A stretch of DNA of 64,000 bases from positions 50,518,825 to 50,582,824 of the forward strand of contig OZ024726.1 in the NCBI GenBank assembly GCA_964016875.1, written 5' to 3'. A model generated the notes under the pieces. That model was not told the origin of the DNA and did not search any database. It saw nothing but the letters and a program-made list of their open reading frames with translations. This DNA is from Fallopia convolvulus. Taxonomy: Eukaryota; Streptophyta; Magnoliopsida; Caryophyllales; Polygonaceae. The translations under genes were made by a program, and so were the position numbers. This document shows positions 12,632 through 25,700 of this stretch, piece after piece (positions within the stretch are counted from its first letter, which is position 1; each line of letters begins with the position of its first letter).

Positions 12632-15433
12632 ATGACAATGAAGAAAGACAGCACCAACGAGCGGTGGAATCGCAAGTACTACGCTCATTTTCCCGGATTC
12701 GGAACCGTCGGATCAACCAAATCTCATCCGACGGCCAGATGGGGCTGGTGGCATCTGCAACAGCCGAAGAAACGAAGCGTCGCGGATGCCGCGTGTAGAA
12801 ACGCGCTGCTCTTCCTCGCTTTGATCTTCGTCATCTTTGTATGCATCATCTTGCTGGGCTCGATTAACGATACCGTTAAGTTACTTAGTCCCCGTTTGGT
12901 TAGCTCAAAAATAATTTCTCCAATTTTACTCACATTCTTGAATTCTTGCAGTCTGTGTTCTCTAGCTTGGGGTATCTCCGGACATTCAAGTACAAAAACG
13001 TACTTCACCCGAAACCGAGAGAATATCCGCCGCTTTATTGCGCGCCGAAAAACACCACCCAAACATGCCCCACCTCAACGATGCCTCCAATACCATCACT
13101 AAATCTGGGCCGTCCATCGGCGGGCCCATCGTGCCCAGATTACTTCCGTTGGATCCACGAGGATCTACGGCCGTGGAGGGAGACAGGTGTCACGCGGGAG
13201 ATGCTGGAGAAAGCGAGGCAGAACGCCCACTTCCGGGTGGTGATCCTGGGCGGGAGGGTGTACGTGGAGAAGTACAAGAAGGCGATTCAGACGAGGGATA
13301 AGTTTACGCTGTGGGGGATCCTACAGCTCTTACGGTGGTACCCCGGGAGGCTGCCTGATCTGGAGCTGCTGTTTGACTGTGATGACAGGCCGGTCGTCCG
13401 ATCTCAGGACTTTAAAGCGCCCAACTCGGGCCCACAGCCGTTGTTTAGATACTGCTCCGATTGGACGAGTTTGGACATCGTTTTTCCCGATTGGTCCTTC
13501 TGGAGTTGGTACGTTATTTTCGTTTCCCTCTTATTAATTAATCTTTTATTTAAGCTCGACGAAGATTTGTGAAGTCATTAATTAACAGTCCAAATCGTCT
13601 GCTACCCTCTATACAACAAATGCTGTTACAACCAATAAAATCATGCCACTTGTTAGTTGACTTATAAGGAATACAAATATTCTAAAATCTTAACCTAATA
13701 AATAATAAATTATTTTTTATTCGACTTATAAGGAAATAAATGATAATTATTTGTTTTCGAAAATATCGGGCTTATAAGGAAATTAAATTATATAATAAAA
13801 GAAAAAAGAATTACTCAAAAATAGGATTTGGATTACTCCAAAAAAAAAACTAAAATAGGGAAAAAGGAAAAAAAGAAAAGGAAAGTAAATGGATTTGGGG
13901 ATTTAGAGATCACTCCAAATCTATTGGACCACTTTTTTGGTCCAAAATCTCCAAAAGCTTACTCCCCAAGAATTTGGGGAAGCTGTTGGGCTTGCTCTTA
14001 GCATAATAAGTTTCATTAAATTGACAATTTAAATGATCCATTAGTTTATTTTGTTAATTCATTAGTTTATTTTTCTTATTCTTTAAATTAAGTAAATGTA
14101 ACATATGATGATGCTTCTTTAGGTGGCTCATGGTTTCTCCGTGATTGTTTAGCCTTTTCATATATATCTTCTTTTTTATATATATATAATGTGCTTATTT
14201 AAGATTTTTTCATAGGATTTATGGTTTGGTATCTAAATTAAATATACTTATAATGTGTCCGTCCGTACGGTAGGGTGGAGACGAACCAAAAGCCGTGGAG
14301 AAGGGAATCAAAGGCTCTAAAAGAAGGAAACAAGAAGAAGAAATGGGAGGAGAGATCACCCTTGGCTTATTGGAAGGGCAATCCTAACGTTTCCCCTATT
14401 AGAGCTGACCTTATGAAGTGTAACCTCTCCGACACGGCTGATTGGAACACTCGCCTTTACATCCAAGTAATCACTACTAATTTGTTTGTTTATATATATA
14501 TAGCCTTCAAAATTAATACGTACTCCGTATTTAATGCTAATTTCTTGTGTGTTAATTGGATCATTATAGGATTGGGACAAACAAGCTAAAGAAGGGTTTA
14601 ACGAATCAAATTTAGAGAATCAATGCAACCACAGGTACGTAGTCATCGTCTCATTATTAATATCCTCGCCAAGCTAATATATAATTAAGAAAATTAACTA
14701 AAATAATTAAGGGGTAAATGAAGATACAAGATATATGTGGAAGGGTGGGCGTGGTCAGTGAGCGAGAAATACATATTCGCCTGCGACGCAATGACGCTTG
14801 TGGTGAGGCCTCACTTCCACCAGTTCTTCGCGAGAGGCATGCTTCCTTTGCAACACTACTGGCCTATCCGTGAAGAAGATAAATGCAAATCCCTCAAATT
14901 CGCTGTTGAATGGGGCAACAACCACACCCGCCAGGTATTTTTCTTTATCGAGTGGGGTCATGTTTTGACATGTCTGTATATCAATATACAAATTGATCGT
15001 ATACTCTTAATTATTTGCCGGAACTAAATTAATATTCGTGATATATTTGATAAAGGCGCGAGCAATAGGGAAGGCAGGAAGCCAATACGTACTAGACGAC
15101 GTAAAGATGGAGCTCGTTTATGACTACATGTACCATTTGCTAAGCGAGTACGCAAAGCTGCTTCGGTTCAAGCCCGAGGTTCCGCCTGGTGCGGTTGAGT
15201 TATGTCCGGACACAATGGCGTGTCAGGAGCAAGAGGGAGGTCCATGGCGCAAGTCCATGGAGGAGTCTTTAGAGATGTCTCCGGCTGATTATGTCACCCC
15301 GTGCAACCTGCCTCCCTATGACCCGACCCAACTCCGAGCCTTTCTTGATAAAAAGGCTAATTTGACGAGGCAAGTTGAAATGTGGGAAGATGAGTATTGG
15401 GCAAGTTCTAGTAGAGCATCAAAGAAAGGGTGA
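12632..15433 (+). CDS. GT90-family O-glucosyltransferase (rumi-like), type II membrane protein, six exons
   Basis: Member of glycosyltransferase family 90 (CAP10/rumi-like), expected to transfer sugar to protein or glycan acceptors in the Golgi/ER lumen; the acceptor of plant members is mostly unknown. Exons: 12632-12874, 12952-13508, 14274-14466, 14570-14634, 14724-14934, 15056-15433. All are GT-AG with consistent phases, giving 548 residues. A short cytoplasmic N-terminus is followed by one hydrophobic segment (about 58-76), so the catalytic part is lumenal. Family motifs visible: CPDYFRWIHEDLRPW (142-156), DLELLFDCDDRPV (217-229), AYWKGNP (298-304) and GWAWSVSEKYIFACD (from 360). The start is the first ATG in frame, close behind a purine-rich leader. 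It lies between the deaminase gene and the truncated duplicate of that gene's 5' end. No defect is seen. Confidence 0.92.
13870..14000. repeat. Possible MITE fragment in GT90 intron 2
   Basis: The sequence contains short imperfect inverted pieces around TTTGGTCCAAAA and ends in GGGCTTGCTCTTA, a terminus often seen on small plant DNA transposons. Only one terminus is recognisable and no target duplication was found, so this is tentative. Confidence 0.25.
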
Positions 15434-15744
15434 ATAGAGTTGATTTGAGGACATGGATGTGGTTCAACGTTTTAGCTACTTGTCTTGGTCACTTATATGT
15501 ATTTTGTAGACTTGGATATAAAAAAAGGAAGACATATATTGGTGTTCATGTGAAAGTATGACTTCTAAATGATCGAACTTGTTTATAATGCTGCATTATA
15601 TATATATATATATTGTCTTGGTCAATCATGATATATATTGTCTTGGTCACTTTTACGTCAATAATTTTTTTTATTCCCTTAAAATTTATGTTGTCTTTCT
15701 AAATCTCGATTATCATAAGCTTAAAAATGACCGGTTTTAAGTCG
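15434..15744. other. 3' region of the GT90 gene and TA microsatellite
   Basis: Presumed 3' UTR and spacer. A TA-repeat of about nine units lies near 15,597-15,613, and the phrase ATATATATTGTCTTGGTCA occurs twice right after it, a small local duplication. No gene. Confidence 0.45.
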
Positions 15745-16560
15745 TGGAATGATAACCTCTAGCCTTAAAACTCCTTCGCAAATGATTTCAATAGAGAACT
15801 TAACATAAGTTCAACAAACTTAACATTTACAACCTAAATCATAAAAATAAAGTAATAAGTGAACTACAAACTTGAGTACTCAAACCACAGTGGAGTCTTC
15901 ACCACAAAATATCAGGAAACACTCAAAATAATCTGATTTTCTATCTCTATCAATTGCTCCTCTTCAACACACCCTTTACACTAAGCAACCCTAGCCTATT
16001 TATAAAGAAGCTTCTGAATCAGATCTCAATCATGACTTTCCTAACCATGAGAATATTCCATTCAGAAAATCTTCATAAAAATGGATTAAAATATAAACAA
16101 CTCAAATATATCTTCAATCAAACAAATTCTACCCACCAAATGATCTTGATATCTTATCTTTTTGCTCCAACAAACCTTCTAGTTTTCATCTTATCTTTTC
16201 ACAAACAACTCGATCTTAATTGTCAAATCGTCATTGAAATCGTTTGCTCAAATGGTAACTTGACAAATATAGAAAACAACGTAGCTTCCTATAAAGGATT
16301 TCTAGATCGTTAGTCGTTCCCTCGCGACTTTCCTTCACTCTAATGATATTTTTCTTTCTTGTGACATTTCATGAGATACTTGTAAAACAACACATTAACC
16401 ATTAAAAATTTATTATCATCAAAAACAAAAGAAACTATGAATGAATTAATGTTCCAATAATTTCTCCCTTTTTGATTATGACAAACTTATCCAAAAATAC
16501 ACTTCAAAAAACCTATCGGTATAAGACGTAGAAAGATTTATTTTATATATTTCCCCTTAA
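15745..16560. repeat. Copia-LTR-like repeat block, copy B
   Basis: This block matches 2,228-3,110 along nearly its whole length with scattered substitutions and short indels. It begins after AACCTCTAGCC and runs through the TATTTATAAAGAAGC stretch and the pyrimidine-rich CTCCCTTTTTGATTATG. As in copy A it resembles a minus-strand copia LTR. It marks the left part of the downstream duplicate of the deaminase flank. Confidence 0.5.
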
Positions 16561-17661
16561 TGAAATAATTGCCATTCCTAGACAACAAGCAATATGTGAC
16601 GATATTTGGGTTGAAGATTATCACGAGAGAGATGTGCCAAGGATATTGATTTCAAGCGAACAAGTTGATTGAAGATTCAAATTTGATTGATGGTTATTGA
16701 ATGAATCGAAAGTGGGATTTGTATGAACAATCTAATTTGTTTGAGTTTGGAATGTGAGAATAAGAAAGATAAAATATAGAGTTTGGGTGTGAAAACCTTG
16801 GAATAATAAAAACTAATTCAAGTTTCTCATCCCAAAGTAAAATCCACCATAATCATAAAAGTGATTAAAAGAGTAGTTAAAGACATAGAAACACCTATAG
16901 AGAGATTATATGCTAAAATAAAACTCTCTACCTATATTCCTACTAAAAAAAGGCTAGAAAAATCAGAATTATTAAAAGACATAATAATAACATAAAGATA
17001 TAATTAAGAAAAGTTCCAGATTCCCGTAAGATCTTGTACTACTCTGAGTAAAACACAATTTTGACCATCTTCTTGTTGGATTATCATCTTAACGTCAATT
17101 GTGAAGTTGTAGATAATTGAATAATCTTTCCAACTCATATTGAATCGCCTTGAGATTAATTTTCTGTCCAAAGATATGAATGTTTTACTGAGCATTGCTC
17201 ATAATGTGATGGGATCTTAAACTTCCGAAAATATCTTCACTTTAATCTTTTTCCTTGGAGGTCTAGGACGCCTCACTTGATATTATTCAAAGAATAATTT
17301 GACATGCTTCAACACATTCTTGAACTTGAAGGCACGAAACCTTGGAAAAGATCGTGGTCTAGGCCTTTTTCTCATGATCCTTTGATTGCTATCAACAAGT
17401 GTACCATCATATTCCGCCTTAGCATAAGTTACCATTGTTTCTGTATATCCCTATATATAACGCTTCATTGTATTTTCCTAACTTCCTCCTTTTGATATCA
17501 TCGAAAGATTAGAACAAACAAAGAAAACATAGAGCAATCACCAAGCTTATTTGAACTAGTCATTCATATGCAAAAGAAAATTATTACATCATCATATTGT
17601 TTCACGGGGCAACTTCATCAAAAGAACCTAAATATATAAAAAAAAACACAATCTAAGTGGT
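16561..17661. other. Sequence unique to the downstream duplicate
   Basis: AT-rich DNA that separates the LTR-like block from the gypsy relic in copy B and has no counterpart in copy A. No coding region was recognised; it may be an insertion after the duplication or DNA lost from copy A. Confidence 0.35.
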
Positions 17662-18290
17662 GTCATGAGTGGCTTATCATGCCCTTTGGTTTGACTAATG
17701 CCCCAAGTACTTTCATGAGATTAAGGATGTTTTCCCTGCTTATTTTGCATAATTTATTGTTGCTTACTTTGATGACATCTTATTTTACAACAAGTCATTA
17801 ATATAGCATGTCAAACATTGTAGGGTTGTTTTTTATTGTCTTAGGCTAGAGAAGTTGTATGCTAATCTTGCCAAGTGTATGTTTGCTCTAGTTTGACTAT
17901 ATTGCTTGGATTTGTTGTTTCTAAAGATGACTAAAGTGTAGATGACAACTAGGTGAAAGCTATATAAGAGTGACCCCAACCGACCACTCTTGCTATGGTG
18001 CGTTCTTTCCTTGCTTTTGACGAGTTCTATAGGAGGTTTGTGCATGATTTCTCTATTCTCGTTGCAACACGAGAATACTTTTGCCACTTTGAAAGACAGG
18101 TTGTGCCACACCTTGCTTTTCCAGTAGCTTGACTTATCCAAGACGTTTGAGGTCAAGTGTGATGCATCTAATCTTGGCATTGTAGGTGTGCTCATACATG
18201 ATAGAAAGCCCATATCATACTTTAACGAGAAGCTAAGTGGTGTCAAACTCAACTACCCTAAAATTTTTAAAGCGATATGGAAGTGTCCTC
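17662..18290 (+). pseudogene. Ty3/gypsy reverse transcriptase-RNase H relic, copy B
   Basis: This copy starts further upstream in pol than copy A: it holds the RT palm pieces EWLIMPFGLTNAPSTFM and VAYFDDILFYN (the FDD active-site box), then the same connection and RNase H start as copy A (FEVKCDASNLGIVGVL). Several stops and frameshifts and an internal deletion before the RNase H part make it nonfunctional. Its order relative to the LTR-like block and the deaminase exon 1 is the same as in copy A. Confidence 0.8.
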
Positions 18291-18887
18291 CAACTTGTGA
18301 GTGATAAAATCAAGTAACCAATCATTATATCTTGTGATCTTATAGGGAGGGGTTAAAGTTTGTAGCTCAACATATCTCAGCAGTGTTCGTGAGGAAAAAT
18401 TAAGACAGTTGTGCCTTTAGTTCTGACCTTGGTTAAAAAATACGTGATGGTGCACCCGTGTATTAGATAACAAAATAAACATATATATGAGTTAATTGAT
18501 ATAAAAAAGATTAAAGAAAAACATAACATTACTCACTAGAAAAAAAAATATAATATTGAATGTAGTTGGCGTTAGAATTTATAATCACCAAATGAAAATA
18601 TATAAGTTATATATAAGTATAATGAGTTATTTCTCATAGTACCAATTGATTTTAGGATTAAATTTTATCACACTAATAAGTTATTTATGCGTGAGTTATC
18701 CTTCGTCTATTGTCCCATGGATTTTCGGTTGACAATAATATAATTGATATCATAAATTCTGGCATTACTCGGAATTAATTGACGGGTTTGGCGATACCTT
18801 GATTATAATTTCCAATATGAATAGGGAGTCCAAGACGAAACTTAAGTTGTACCTTTTTTTTGTCATGAGTTGCTTCTTTGAATGATA

Positions 18888-19245
18888 ACAACCCAAACCC
18901 ATTTTCTTAATCAGCTCAAAGAAACTAATCTGAAGCCCATTGATAAAAACTCATTCTCTCTCAAAGGCCTATGATAAGGTGATTGGCCTAAAGGCATAAA
19001 GCCCACAAGCTTTCTTTCTCTCTAGTCCTGCTAACGTTGAGAGTTTTGCTATGAGCTGTGAGCATGGAGGAAAACAACAACAGAGGAAGAGAATGGGGCG
19101 AGACTGCGAGAGAGTGGGTGACAAAGTTCTCTCTCTCTACAACTCTCTTCCTAAGAAAGGCCAGCCTCAAGGTCTCGATGTCACCGTCTTGGCCGCTTTT
19201 CTTCTCTCCTCTCTTTCCATGGTAATCTTCATAGTCGTCCAATGA
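18888..19245 (+). pseudogene. Truncated duplicate of deaminase promoter and exon 1
   Basis: Nearly identical to 5,401-5,735: the upstream AGCTCAAAGAAACTAATCTG stretch, the start codon (ATG at 19,064) and the exon 1 coding sequence. An 8-bp insertion (ACTGCGAG, at about 19,106) shifts the frame after about 14 codons; downstream the original frame can be read again (KVLSLYNSLPKKGQPQG). A donor-like GGTAATCTTC follows at the same place, but none of exons 2-10 is found downstream. It is a 5' gene fragment produced by segmental duplication. It could still act as a promoter. Confidence 0.88.
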
Positions 19246-20029
19246 AGTTTGGAGGCCGTGTGCTAATTGAAATTTGAGTCTTGTAATTTTTTAAAATGTA
19301 AATTTTATTTACAAAAACTCCTATCAAAATTACCCCTTATTAGCTAGTGATTAGTGACTCTGTTAACAAAATTTGATATAAGATAAATCTTGTAAATAAA
19401 TACATAAAAATATAAGGATAAAAATAATTTTTGTTACTTTTAATTAAATTCGATTTAAATTTTTTTCTTCCACGAAAATAGATAGAAAGGAATTTAATTT
19501 AAAAATATAAATTAATATAAATAAAAAATATTTTTTAAATATAAGATGGGGCCAAAATTAATGTGGTGGCTCGAAAAGGTGCACTTTAATATATAGTAAT
19601 AGATTATAGATTAACAATAAAAATATAATTATAGAAAAATATAAAATAAATAGGTATGATCATGTTTTTTTAAATATAATGATACACAGAAGATAAATAT
19701 CACATACCATAATTATTTTATTTTTAGAATCAAATAAAAAACTTCAAAAATTACATATTATATAAAAACTCAAAAACAATCATGACTTATTTATAAATAT
19801 TTTTTAGAATATAACATTCATATGTTAGGAATAATTTTTGTTAAATAAAATTTTACCTATAAAAAATTGATTTATTCATTTTTAGGTATTAAATATGTAT
19901 GGACATTGGGAATGCAATTGAGTTCCCAAGGATATACACAATAAATAAAAAACAAAAACAATCTAATTCAAGAAAAATGTACCCAATAAACTTGACTACG
20001 TCTTTTTGATAAACTAGAGAATTATGAAT
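19246..20029. other. AT-rich sequence after the duplication breakpoint
   Basis: Homology to the deaminase gene ends at about 19,245. The sequence that follows is very AT-rich with only short open frames. Nothing was recognised. Confidence 0.4.
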
Positions 20030-22735
20030 ATATTAAAAGCTACATGTTTGGTCGTTAATGGTCAAGTCGATGCCATCTTAATTGCTTGTTAGATACTTGA
20101 AATTCATTAACAACCCAATTTAATATGATATAAATTATTATTGTGTATAGTAATTTGATACGGATGAATAATAATGACCAGCCTTCACGAAACCACAATA
20201 CGATGCTATAAATATAAGGACAAGAAAGCATGCACAATATTGTAAACCACGTTATAATATAATTCTATGTATCAAATCAAGATAAAAAATTAAATGTAAG
20301 ATGCAATATCACACTATAGCAAAAAAACAACTACAATGTGCAACCTAAGGTCATGTATACAAATACTAGGGTCGTTGTATATGTAGTAGTGATCTCTTAG
20401 GGAGGATAAGATGATAATTGCATGGGCACCACTGAATACTTTATATACGCCAAAATTATTACACAAATAATACCGCTCAAGTTGAACCTCAACAACATTA
20501 TAGAAAAAGAGAAACACTGTCAAATATAATTTTTAAATTAATCTAAAATTTGAGAAGAAGAAAATAAGACAAATTATGTCGTATAAGAAATGTAAAATTA
20601 TTTAGTAGTTAAAAATTCAGTCCTACCAAGTATGTCGCTAACAAAAAATCTCTTAGAATCTGCGCATGAAGTAATTTTGGAATCTGGAGCCTATCCCGCT
20701 AAACTCCAGAGTCTATCATGCTACACTCCGGAGTGCATTTTGTTAGGTCATCTACTAAATGAGTCGTCTTAACAGTAGCAGTAACATCGACCACGAATGT
20801 CGATAGTAACAATCCTACTAAATCTCAATACACCAATTTGTTTTAAATCCACATAATCAATGATATTTAAACATGTTCTCCAAATAAAATCATCATAAAC
20901 AAATAAATAAACCTAAAATAGATATCATCGTAACAATAAAATTGTAACTATATTAAAAGCATGCACAATATTGTAAACCACATTATAATATTAGTCTTTG
21001 TATCAAATTAAAAAAAAAAAAATAGAATGCAATACCACACTATAGTAAGAAAACAACTACTCTAACACACAAGATGTAAACCAACTTCTTGAAGTCTTTA
21101 AACTCTCACTCTCATGAACTAAGATATGCAATTTAAGGCTATGTATACAACTATTAGGATCGTTGTTGCATAGGTAGTAGTGATCTCTTGAGGAAGATAA
21201 AACAATAATTTCATGGGCACCAGTGAACATTTTATAAGCACCGAAATCATCGCACAAATAATATCGCTCAAGTCGAACCTCAACAAAATTATAGGGAGAT
21301 GTATAGAGAAACATTGTCAAATCCAATTTTTGGATTAATATAAAAGTTAAGAAGAAAAAAAATAAGACAAATTATGTCATCATATAAGAAATGTAAGATG
21401 TTTTACATTTATTAAAATTATTTAACAGTTAAAGATTCAATCCTACCAACTACGTCGCCAACAAAAAATCTCTCAGAATCTGCCCATAAAGTGATATTGG
21501 AATCTGGAGCCTATCATGTGGAACTCTAAAGTCTATCCTATTAGACTCTAGAGTTCATCCTGCTAAGCCACCCACTAAATGAGTCGTCTTAATAGCGGCA
21601 GTAGTGACAACTACCGATATTGTGTGTAACAGTCTAAATAAACCTCAATACACCAATCTGTTCTAAATCTAGATAATCAATGGCATTTACACACTTTCTC
21701 CAAATAAAATCATCATCATAATAAAAATCAAACCTAAAATAGATATCATCATAACAATGAAACTATAAATATATTAAATGCTACATGCTTGATCAATAAA
21801 GGTCATGTCGATGACATCTGCCTTGTTAAATATCTGAAATTCATTAACAATCCAATTTAATATGATATAAAATTATTATTACATATAGAAATTTGATACG
21901 GATGAATACTAATTATCGACTCCACAATACCGCAATACGATGCTATGAATAGAAGGATAAGAAAGCATGCACAATATTGTAAATCAAATCATAATAATGT
22001 TTTATGTATCAAATTAAAATCAAAATATAATAAAAATAAAATGTAAGATGCAATACCACACTATAGCAAGAAAACAACTACTCTAACACTCATGAAGATG
22101 TAAAACCAACTCATTAAAGTCTTTGAGCTCGCACTCTTATTGACTAGAATGTGCAACCTAAGACCATGTATACAACTATCATGGTCGTTGTTGTATATAT
22201 AGTAGTGATCTCTTAAAAAAGATAAAACAATGATTACATGTACACAACTAAATACTTTATAAGTAGCGAAATCATTGCACAATTAACATTGTTCCAGTTG
22301 AACCTCAATAACATTATAGAGAGATGTATAGAGAAACACTAAAAATCCAATTTTTAGATTAATATAAAATTTGGGAAGAAAAAAAATAAGAAAAATTATG
22401 TCATCATATAAGAAAATTATTAGCAGTTAAAGATTCAAACATACCAAGTACGTCGCCAACAAGAACTCTCTCAGAATATGCTCATTAAGTGAAATCCGGA
22501 GCCTATTCCGGAGTCTTTCTTGCTAGATTTCGGAGTCCATCTTGCTAGGCCACCTACTAAATGAATTATCCCAACAATATTAGTAGTGCTGACTACCGAT
22601 GTCGAGAGTAACAATACGAATAAAGCTCAATACACTAATTTATTTTAAATCCAGGTAATCAATGACATTTAAATACTTTCTACAAATAAAATCATCATAA
22701 ACAAAAAAAATCAAACCTAAAATAGATATTATGAG
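20030..22735. repeat. Three tandem copies of a ~0.8-1 kb unit of unknown identity
   Basis: Units run about 20,030-20,950, 20,951-21,765 and 21,766-22,735. Each contains AAAGCATGCACAATATTGTA (20,226; 20,957; 21,962), then a minus-strand open stretch, then ACTCCGGAGT-like palindromic DNA and an AATAAAATCATCAT tail. Units 1 and 3 share about 180 bp at their start that unit 2 lacks. The minus-strand stretch translates similarly in all three (YYLCDDFGAYKMFTGAHEI in unit 2), suggesting a duplicated exon or a repeat-encoded peptide. I do not recognise the protein. No stop-free gene spans a unit, and no splice model could be confirmed. Confidence 0.65.
21057..21326 (-). pseudogene. Unrecognised coding-like stretch, best-preserved of three tandem copies
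   Basis: An open minus-strand stretch of about 89 codons. Related but shorter or shifted stretches lie at 20,314-20,523 and 22,061-22,282. Shared peptide pieces are LERYYLC, GAHEIIVLSS (or IIILSS, IIVLSF), RDHYY and SCIHSLKLHILV. Conservation of the peptide across three diverged DNA copies hints at a former exon, and an AG lies just upstream of its start. I do not recognise a family and assign no function. Confidence 0.35.
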
Positions 22736-25700
22736 AATCTAGCATCATTTAACCAGAGAGAACTACAAATATATAATGGTTCATAAGAGAAATCATTCTC
22801 GAGCTCCTGAGACAATTTCTATAACACCCATAATTACCGAGAGATATTACCACTAGTAACTGTGGGATTAATCATCTTGAGTTTACTCAGGCCTTCAGAA
22901 GTACAATCAAATAGTTTAGGCATAAATATTACATCAATTGTAATTACAATGTTATCGTAAACAATAATGGAAGAAAACAGACGGTGTCTTACAACACTTT
23001 TGAAAAAGGCATAAACCGATGAAAATAACTCAATGTAAAACAAGATGTGTATTGAAAGAGTATTTTATACAATGACATCGAATCAATTACAATTGTTTTC
23101 CCGATAATAGGATTGACATGCTGAAAATCGGTGATGCCTAATAAAAAATAAATCCCTAGTTACTTCACTCGTTTAACAAGTAAGTTGGGGTCTTACCCAA
23201 GAGACACTTGTATTCCAAGTCAATATTCTTATCAACTCAAAGTAGTAACGATAGGGGGTTCTGGATTGTAGTTCTAATACTAGGGAATTTAAACAAGTAA
23301 ACAAGGCAAGTAAAGTTGAGTTTGTAATCAATTAGGGAAAAACAATTCCATCCAAGTAAGTTATTCACTTTAGTTATTCCTATTCTGATTAGACATAATA
23401 AACATGGAAACGATATACGAAAATACTTAATATAAAAAATAACATGAAACGATCATAAATTATAAAGATATCAGCAATAAGAACAAGGATGCAAGAGAAA
23501 TGCAATAGAATTCCAACGAGTCGAACAATTAACATGCAATCAATTCTCTCTCTCAATTGTTTTAGTCCAACTAGTCCTAAAACAATGAGTTGTTATAAGG
23601 ATTAGGTTTTGCTATGAGAAAACCTAGATCCTAGCAATAGAGTGTATCAACTTCAACTAGTTGGCCAGACAAGGAGAAATCAATGACAATTAATATGAAT
23701 TAAGCCCAAGAGAACTGAAATAACTTGAAAAGAGAATCTCACAATCAACTTGAACCCAAAAGCTTCAACTTGAATAAAATCAAAGAGTCTACTTCTTGAT
23801 AGCTTTTATTTAGGTAGTGTTTAGGATGCATATTTATGTTTATTTTCCATGGTTTTAGCTTAGTTTAGTCTAGTTCTCAGGTTTTTAGGTTTTCTAGGAA
23901 ATTCGGGTTTTGCGCTTGTTTTGTTCGGTTTTGCAGATCTTTAGGCAGAGAAGCATGGACGGGATGGATCTTACGGGACTATGGTGGAGTTTGAGAAAGC
24001 TTAGAGTGATACAAGTGAAGATTAGAAGATCCAAGACCCAAGAGCTTGTGTGAAAAGAACGCTTAAACTCGGGCTATGCATTGGAGTTCTTGTTTTTTCA
24101 TCTCTATATTGCAATGCTTGTTTTGGGAGCTATAATACTCGGATGAGGCTGAATTTGGTATCACTGGAAAGCTAATTCAAAGAGCTACAATTCATATTTT
24201 TACTCCGAGTCCAAATTCCAACTCGAAGGGGGTGAAAACAGCTTCTGAAGTGTCGCCTGAAATGTTGAACCAAGAGTGCCGCGGGCTGGAGAACAAGGTG
24301 CCGCGACCGCGCCACTTTATGTTAAGACCGCGCCTTATATTCTGATGCGAGAGAGTTGGGCCGCGAGTTTTGGGCTTCGAGATGGGCTTAAGATAGATCT
24401 TGACCGACGTGTTTGATGTAATTTCGGGATAATTTGATATTTGGATATCTTCTAGGGTATTTAAACCTTGTTTTTAGTTTTCTCTCTCTGAATTGTCATA
24501 ACTTTTGATCAAACTTTTGGAGACTAGAGTTTTCTCTCAAGGGAGCAACTTTGAAACTCTTATAAGTTTGTTTTTAATTTAATTATGCATTGCTAAATTT
24601 ATTTTGTTTGGCTAGTTATTGAAATCATGATTTGCATATTGTTGTGAGATTTGATTTGATTCTCAACAAACTTGAATAGATTTTATTCTCTGTGCTTAAT
24701 TGAATCTAAACTAGGGTTTTGTTAGATTGATCACCTAATTGAATTTCTAGTTATAACTAATTCTGATTAATTATCGGTTGGAATTAATTAGACCAAGAGT
24801 GTACTTTAATCAATTTAGTACCGGTTGGACTAGTTGGTTGACGAAGGGAATAAATTCACAAGTCACTTACATGTCTGGTTTCTCTAAGTGTTTGTTTCTT
24901 TGATAACTTGAATAGTTATGCTGTTGTTTAATTGAATCTAGAAGGTCTTCTAGGTTGTTAAATAATTAGGGTTGTTAGACTGGTAGTTCTATCAACTATT
25001 TCTGAAGTTTGGGTCTTAATCCTTAGTAGGGTCATTATCCACAATAGATTATTCAAGTGAGAAGAGAATCAAGAAAATCGATGATCAACAAAGCAATATC
25101 ATGATGGATTTAACTAGTTGAACACGTTTGTCTCTCATATATATTTAAATCATCCTTGCATTCATATTTATTTCTATTCTTGCATAGTAGTTTAGATAAT
25201 TATTCTGAAAACCCCCCTTTTGGTTACTTGGCACGCAAATAAAAGCATAAATACACAAGTCTCTGTGGGATCGACCCTTACTTGTCGCTCTACTGAGTTG
25301 GTTAAGCTAAGGATTCTTTGATAGGTATTAACGACCACTGAAAATACCTCACTAGTTCTCCATAAAATTCTATCTCAAAATAAGGAAAAAGGGAGAATAC
25401 AAAGCAATAGATAACTCAGAAAAACGTAAACTAAAAGGTCTTACAAACTAGAAAAAACCGAAATATGAAAGATATAATATAATTAGGCAACTAAGATAGA
25501 CTCGGAATATTCTCGGTGTGCATATGCATGCATATCCGTGATAGCCGGTAAACAATACCACGGTCACGGAAATGACTTTTGACCCTCCGAGGCGGTGTGA
25601 ATCCACGATCACCGCCAAGTAATCCGTGGTCAAGGCCATGTAGTTGGTGCCTCTCAATTGGGAATCCGTTGTCGCAGAATTGGGAACCGCGATCGCAGAT

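Noticed and set aside
12724..13062. Minus-strand open frame of 112 codons opposite GT90 exons 1-2
   Set aside because: Shadow of a well-supported coding exon on the other strand; no homology.
20700..20735. CRISPR-like or palindromic repeat array (ACTCCGGAGT motifs)
   Set aside because: The palindromes are part of large tandem units in plant DNA, with no regular short repeat-spacer pattern.
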